Shown one piece after another: positions 62,738 to 64,000 of a stretch of 64,000 nucleotides of DNA. The stretch covers positions 45,227,682-45,291,681 of the forward strand of contig OX344749.2 of the NCBI GenBank assembly GCA_947034885.2, read 5' to 3'. The notes beneath the pieces are model-generated. The model was not told the origin of the DNA and searched no databases. It was given only the letters and a program-made list of their open reading frames with translations. The DNA is from Thuidium tamariscinum (lineage: Eukaryota; Streptophyta; Bryopsida; Hypnales; Thuidiaceae). How positions within the stretch are numbered: the first letter of the stretch is position 1; the number at the start of each line of letters is the position of its first letter. Made by a program: the position numbers and the translations under genes.

Positions 62738-64000
62738 GCTTATAAAACCCATAAAAGGGCATTAAACCGGTATCGGCATTACACATACCAATGTGCCATT
62801 TGGTCATTAGGAGGGATTTAGGATAGTTTACATCCAAAACGGGCCTTGTCTTAGCTAAATAGACGCCAAACTGATGGAGATGTGCAGGATTAGGGTAAGA
62901 AGCCTAAGAAGGCCCTGTCTAAGCTAGAAAGTCCTCATAGGGGGATCGAGGAGGAATCCCCCACTCCCCATAGCATCGAAGAGAATACGGACGAAATACT
63001 AACCTTGAAATGCAGGTACCGAGCGATTTCCTAATTCTAGGAGCACACAGTAGGGATGCAGATTTGCATCCAAGTGGAGGGATCCCATGGGTGGTTCCTT
63101 CTAAAGTTTGGGAATTTCCAACATTGTTTGGATATTTTCCCAGACGGTCAACCGCGGTAGACTTTGGATGGGAATTGGAAAGAATATCCCAAAGTGCGAT
63201 AAAATCCCACTAAAAATCCGGCGAGGCGGTCTCACACCAACGGAGCGCTTCCCCAAGTTTCAAGACAAACCGATAGTTGGAGGATCCCGAATCGGCGACA
63301 TTCCTCCCCAATTGATAAATTAAATGGCGGAAGCTGCAGTTGACCGGCGTACCAAGGCCATACGACATCGGAACGAAGCCTATCTTGGGTCTATTCCTAC
63401 CCCCTTCCATCTACTTAGGAGATTGGTGAAGGTTTGGGGTCCAAAATTGCCAAACTCCAAAAGTTGGGAATTTATCCCAACTTCGACCCCAGCTTACATC
63501 AAGATTCCTTGAGAATTTGGACATATTATGAGGGATGAGAGGTTTTCCGTAGGCTAATTATGGCCTTCCGGACCCAATGGCGCAATTCGTTTGCCATTCG
63601 GAGCTAAACTTCAAAAGTTAGCCTTTTGGGGACAACACATGGAGGAGAAATGAGGGTTTAAGGCCCCCCAATGCTTTTTTAGGGAGTTTGGGCCCCAATG
63701 GCCGTGGGGAACATGTAGGGAACACGTGGGGAATTCAGGGCACATGTGGGAGCAAGTACCACCTCAAAAAATTAGTGGAGGTGGCTCCAAGTGCTTGGTG
63801 TAAATAATTTCAAATTAAGTAAGTGGGAACACATGAGAACTTCTCCCATGTGAGAACTTGTAGATTTTGGGGAAGGTAAATTAGGTGGTTTTGCAAGTTC
63901 TTGTAAGGTTAGGTAAAATTTGAATTTCTCAATTCAAATTGTGTAGATTTTAGGTGGATAATTAGACTTGGGATGGGTAAATATGTATGGACCTCTTAAA
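62738..64000. other. Non-coding end of the window
   Basis: A TTAGGAGGGATTT motif at about 62807 matches one end of the MITE at 13804. No gene recognised. Confidence 0.45.

Overview
The window is nuclear DNA of a land plant. It is AT-rich and transposon-rich, with few genes. Evidence for a plant: a spliced DDHD-domain phospholipase of the SGR2 type, a plant-type ubiquitin-activating enzyme E1 beginning MLPKKR, a plant CACTA (En/Spm) element carrying a DUF4216-like ORF, a Stowaway MITE, and a LINE with a zinc-knuckle ORF1. I cannot name the species. The unusual density of TTAA-flanked elements and the intronless E1 made me think of a non-flowering plant, but that is only a guess.

Layout. 1-1.8 kb: 3' part of the SGR2-like gene (+). 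1.8-7.6 kb: AT-rich DNA with small inverted-repeat elements. 7.66-31.93 kb: a giant palindrome with two ~9.94 kb arms (7664-17604 and 21987-31926) around a 4.4 kb spacer. Every mirrored ORF pair obeys left + right = 39591, and their translations are identical. Each arm carries a complete UBA1-type E1 gene, and the two copies are transcribed away from each other towards the outer ends of the palindrome. The left inner end lies in an intact CACTA element; the mirrored copy is truncated. 31.9-36 kb: a Stowaway MITE, a hairpin CACTA MITE and a three-exon gene of unknown function (-). 36-41.8 kb: AT-rich DNA with one MITE. 41.9-43.5 kb: a truncated copy of the unknown gene, a possible exon and a GC-rich repeat block. 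43.6-50.2 kb: a second palindrome whose arms hold tandem ~343 bp units, each with a hairpin, plus a GC-rich block and half of a TTAA-flanked element. 50.4-55 kb: a decayed Rab1/RABD-type GTPase pseudogene with a 2.8 kb CACTA element in an intron. 55.8-62.7 kb: a LINE that keeps frame almost throughout but has many in-frame stops, mostly TAG. 62.7-64 kb: no recognisable gene.

The genes do not form a pathway. Their common theme is inverted duplication: two independent palindromes, both with inner breakpoints inside DNA transposons. The E1 gene has thereby been duplicated. Recent duplication, arm-to-arm gene conversion and assembly artefact all remain possible for the large palindrome.
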